64,000 nt of DNA, from the NCBI GenBank assembly GCA_943371005.1, contig CALRTB020000005.1, positions 124,001 through 188,000 on the forward strand, written 5' to 3'. A program made the position numbers and the translations under genes. This document shows positions 62,957 through 64,000 of the stretch, piece after piece (the stretch's first letter is position 1; every line of letters begins with the position of its first letter). This DNA is from MRBY01 sp943371005. GTDB lineage: Bacteria > Cyanobacteriota > Cyanobacteriia > Cyanobacteriales > MRBY01. Below the pieces are notes generated by a model. That model saw only the letters and a list, made by a program, of their open reading frames with translations, was not told where the DNA came from and did no database searches.

Positions 62957-64000
62957 TCAAAAAATTTCGCTATTTTTTAGGTCTGCCACATTGGTCATCT
63001 TGGCAGACTCGCCACAGGTGCGGGGAGTAGGAAAAAGTTTGCCGGGATTTGCTAATCCTTTTGGATTAAACGCTTCCCGCACATAGCCCATGGTTTCGAG
63101 ATCGGCTTCGTTAAACATGTCTGGCATATACATTTTCTTATCCGCGCCAATGCCATGTTCTCCGGAGATGCTACCTCCCTTGGCAACACAGAGCTTGAGG
63201 ATTTCGCCACCGACTTTTTCCACGGCTTCTAAATCCCCCGGAATGGAACTGTTATACAGAATTAACGGGTGTAAGTTGCCATCGCCAGCATGGAAAACAT
63301 TGGCAATTTTGTATCCGTGGCGATCGCCAATGGCATTAATCTCGGTCAGGACTTCGGCCAACTTTGTCCGGGGAATCACCCCATCCTGCACAAAATAATC
63401 GGGACTAATATTGCCCGCCGCTGCAAAAGCTGATTTACGCCCTTTCCACAATTTCATGCGGGTTTCTGGATCACTGGCGCTGGTAATCTGCCGCGCTCCC
63501 TGGGCCAAGCAAATTTCTTTGATCCGTTCCTTCGCTGCCTTGACCTCCGCCGCCATCCCATCGATTTCGATCAGCAAAATGGCCGCCGCATCACGGGGAT
63601 AACAATTCAGCTTCACGATGTCTTCCACCGCATTAATGCTGAAGTTGTCCATAATTTCCATGCCCGCTGGAATAATCCCCGCACTGACGATCGCCGCCAC
63701 CGAATTTCCCGCCGCCTCAATGGAGGTATAGTCCGCCAGGAGAACACAAACCGCTTCCGGTCGCTTCAAAATTTTGAGGGTAATTTCCGTGGCAATGCCC
63801 AGGGTACCCTCCGACCCCACAAAAACCCCCATCAAGTCATAGCCCGGCATTTCTGGCACAACGCCGCCGAGGGTGACCACATCCCCCGTGGGTGTAACAA
63901 CCTTGAGTTGGAGCACATGGTTCGTGGTGACGCCATATTTAAAACAATGGACACCGCCGGAATTTTCCGCCACATTGCCACCGATAGAGCAAACCGTTTG
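62957..64000 (-). CDS. glcD: Glycolate dehydrogenase FAD subunit GlcD, 3' part
   Basis: The open frame runs off the right edge, so the start is outside. The visible part begins QTVCSIGGNVAENSGGVHC, the FAD-binding (PCMH) core of the D-lactate/glycolate oxidase family, and continues with MGVFVGSEGTLGIATEITLK, the cap domain and a C-terminal HAGDGNLHPLI and ISGEHGIGADKK (substrate/metal region with the two histidines). About 347 residues are seen of an expected 490. GlcD oxidises glycolate to glyoxylate, the first photorespiratory step in cyanobacteria; glycerate kinase at 20404 ends the same pathway. Confidence 0.92.
   Translation of the reverse strand, partial: QTVCSIGGNVAENSGGVHCFKYGVTTNHVLQLKVVTPTGDVVTLGGVVPEMPGYDLMGVFVGSEGTLGIATEITLKILKRPEAVCVLLADYTSIEAAGNSVAAIVSAGIIPAGMEIMDNFSINAVEDIVKLNCYPRDAAAILLIEIDGMAAEVKAAKERIKEICLAQGARQITSASDPETRMKLWKGRKSAFAAAGNISPDYFVQDGVIPRTKLAEVLTEINAIGDRHGYKIANVFHAGDGNLHPLILYNSSIPGDLEAVEKVGGEILKLCVAKGGSISGEHGIGADKKMYMPDMFNEADLETMGYVREAFNPKGLANPGKLFPTPRTCGESAKMTNVADLKNSEIF

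Noticed and set aside
1..64000. tRNA genes, rRNA genes, CRISPR arrays or insertion sequences
   Set aside because: I scanned the gaps between genes and saw no tRNA T-arm motif outside the tmRNA, no rRNA, no regular spaced repeats and no transposase gene. A dedicated tRNA or CRISPR scan would settle this.
1..64000. Frequent GCGATCGC octamers as a mobile repeat
   Set aside because: This is the HIP1 motif, overrepresented across many cyanobacterial genomes, including inside coding regions. It supports the taxonomic guess but is not a mobile element.

Overview
The window is a stretch of cyanobacterial chromosome. The evidence is the very frequent HIP1 octamer (GCGATCGC) inside and between genes, a tmRNA with a cyanobacterial-type tag (ANNIVPFARKAAAVA), and families typical of cyanobacteria: Ycf46, NarM, plant-type glycerate 3-kinase, DUF1995, a FtsH3-like protease, a CruA/CruP-type flavoprotein and the NrtS1/NrtS2 nitrate transporter pair. 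That pair points to a marine or coastal Synechococcus/Picosynechococcus of the PCC 7002 type. The strain is an inference.

Layout. 1-9.1 kb: 5' part of a CruA/CruP-like flavoprotein gene, a small conserved unknown, a 1930-residue TamB-like envelope protein and the membrane protease FtsH. 9.1-13.2 kb: trpS-metF-phzF-like genes on the minus strand, facing away from a nucleoside-phosphorylase-like gene. 13.3-17.4 kb: lysS with a C-terminal KTSC domain, a CysQ-like phosphatase and a CNNM/CBS membrane protein. 17.4-21.5 kb (minus): ssrA tmRNA, a ferritin-like diiron protein, dps, a CsaB-like pyruvyl transferase and glycerate 3-kinase. 21.5-22.2 kb: a frameshifted nucleotidyltransferase with its small partner. 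22.3-31 kb: a GTPase, then thiD-ftsZ-ftsQ, then a very large STAND/WD40 protein. 31-41.6 kb: housekeeping genes (rsmD, ycf46, class I aldolase, purN, nanE, a Rieske oxygenase). 41.7-45.7 kb: nitrate genes (nrtS1, nrtS2, narM) interspersed with a BtuF-like protein and dnaA. 45.8-52.3 kb: cysS, a GNAT-like gene, a von Willebrand A lipoprotein, a small secreted repeat protein and a REC-GGDEF-EAL regulator. 52.6-54.9 kb: a sulfide/persulfide operon (persulfide dioxygenase, rhodanese, TauE exporter) behind a promoter with an operator-like palindrome. 55.2-64 kb: a YvcK-like protein, a diguanylate cyclase, a GH116 glycosidase, a DUF433/DUF5615 toxin-antitoxin-like pair between two copies of a dispersed repeat, a second vWA protein and the 3' part of glcD.

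How genes work together. GlcD and glycerate kinase are the entry and exit steps of photorespiratory glycolate salvage. NrtS1/NrtS2 (uptake) and NarM (nitrate reductase maturation) serve nitrate use. FtsZ and FtsQ belong to the divisome. The sulfide operon oxidises persulfide, transfers sulfane sulfur and exports sulfite or a related anion. The two c-di-GMP proteins look opposite in activity: one is a likely synthase and the other a likely phosphodiesterase.

Most of the window is ordinary core genome. The stretches worth a closer look are the mini-ORF copying the nrtS N-terminus, the promoter-embedded operator with internal terminators of the sulfide operon, the repeat-bracketed toxin-antitoxin pair, the frameshifted nucleotidyltransferase pair, the duplicated cysteine-motif secreted protein and the STAND/WD40 giant.
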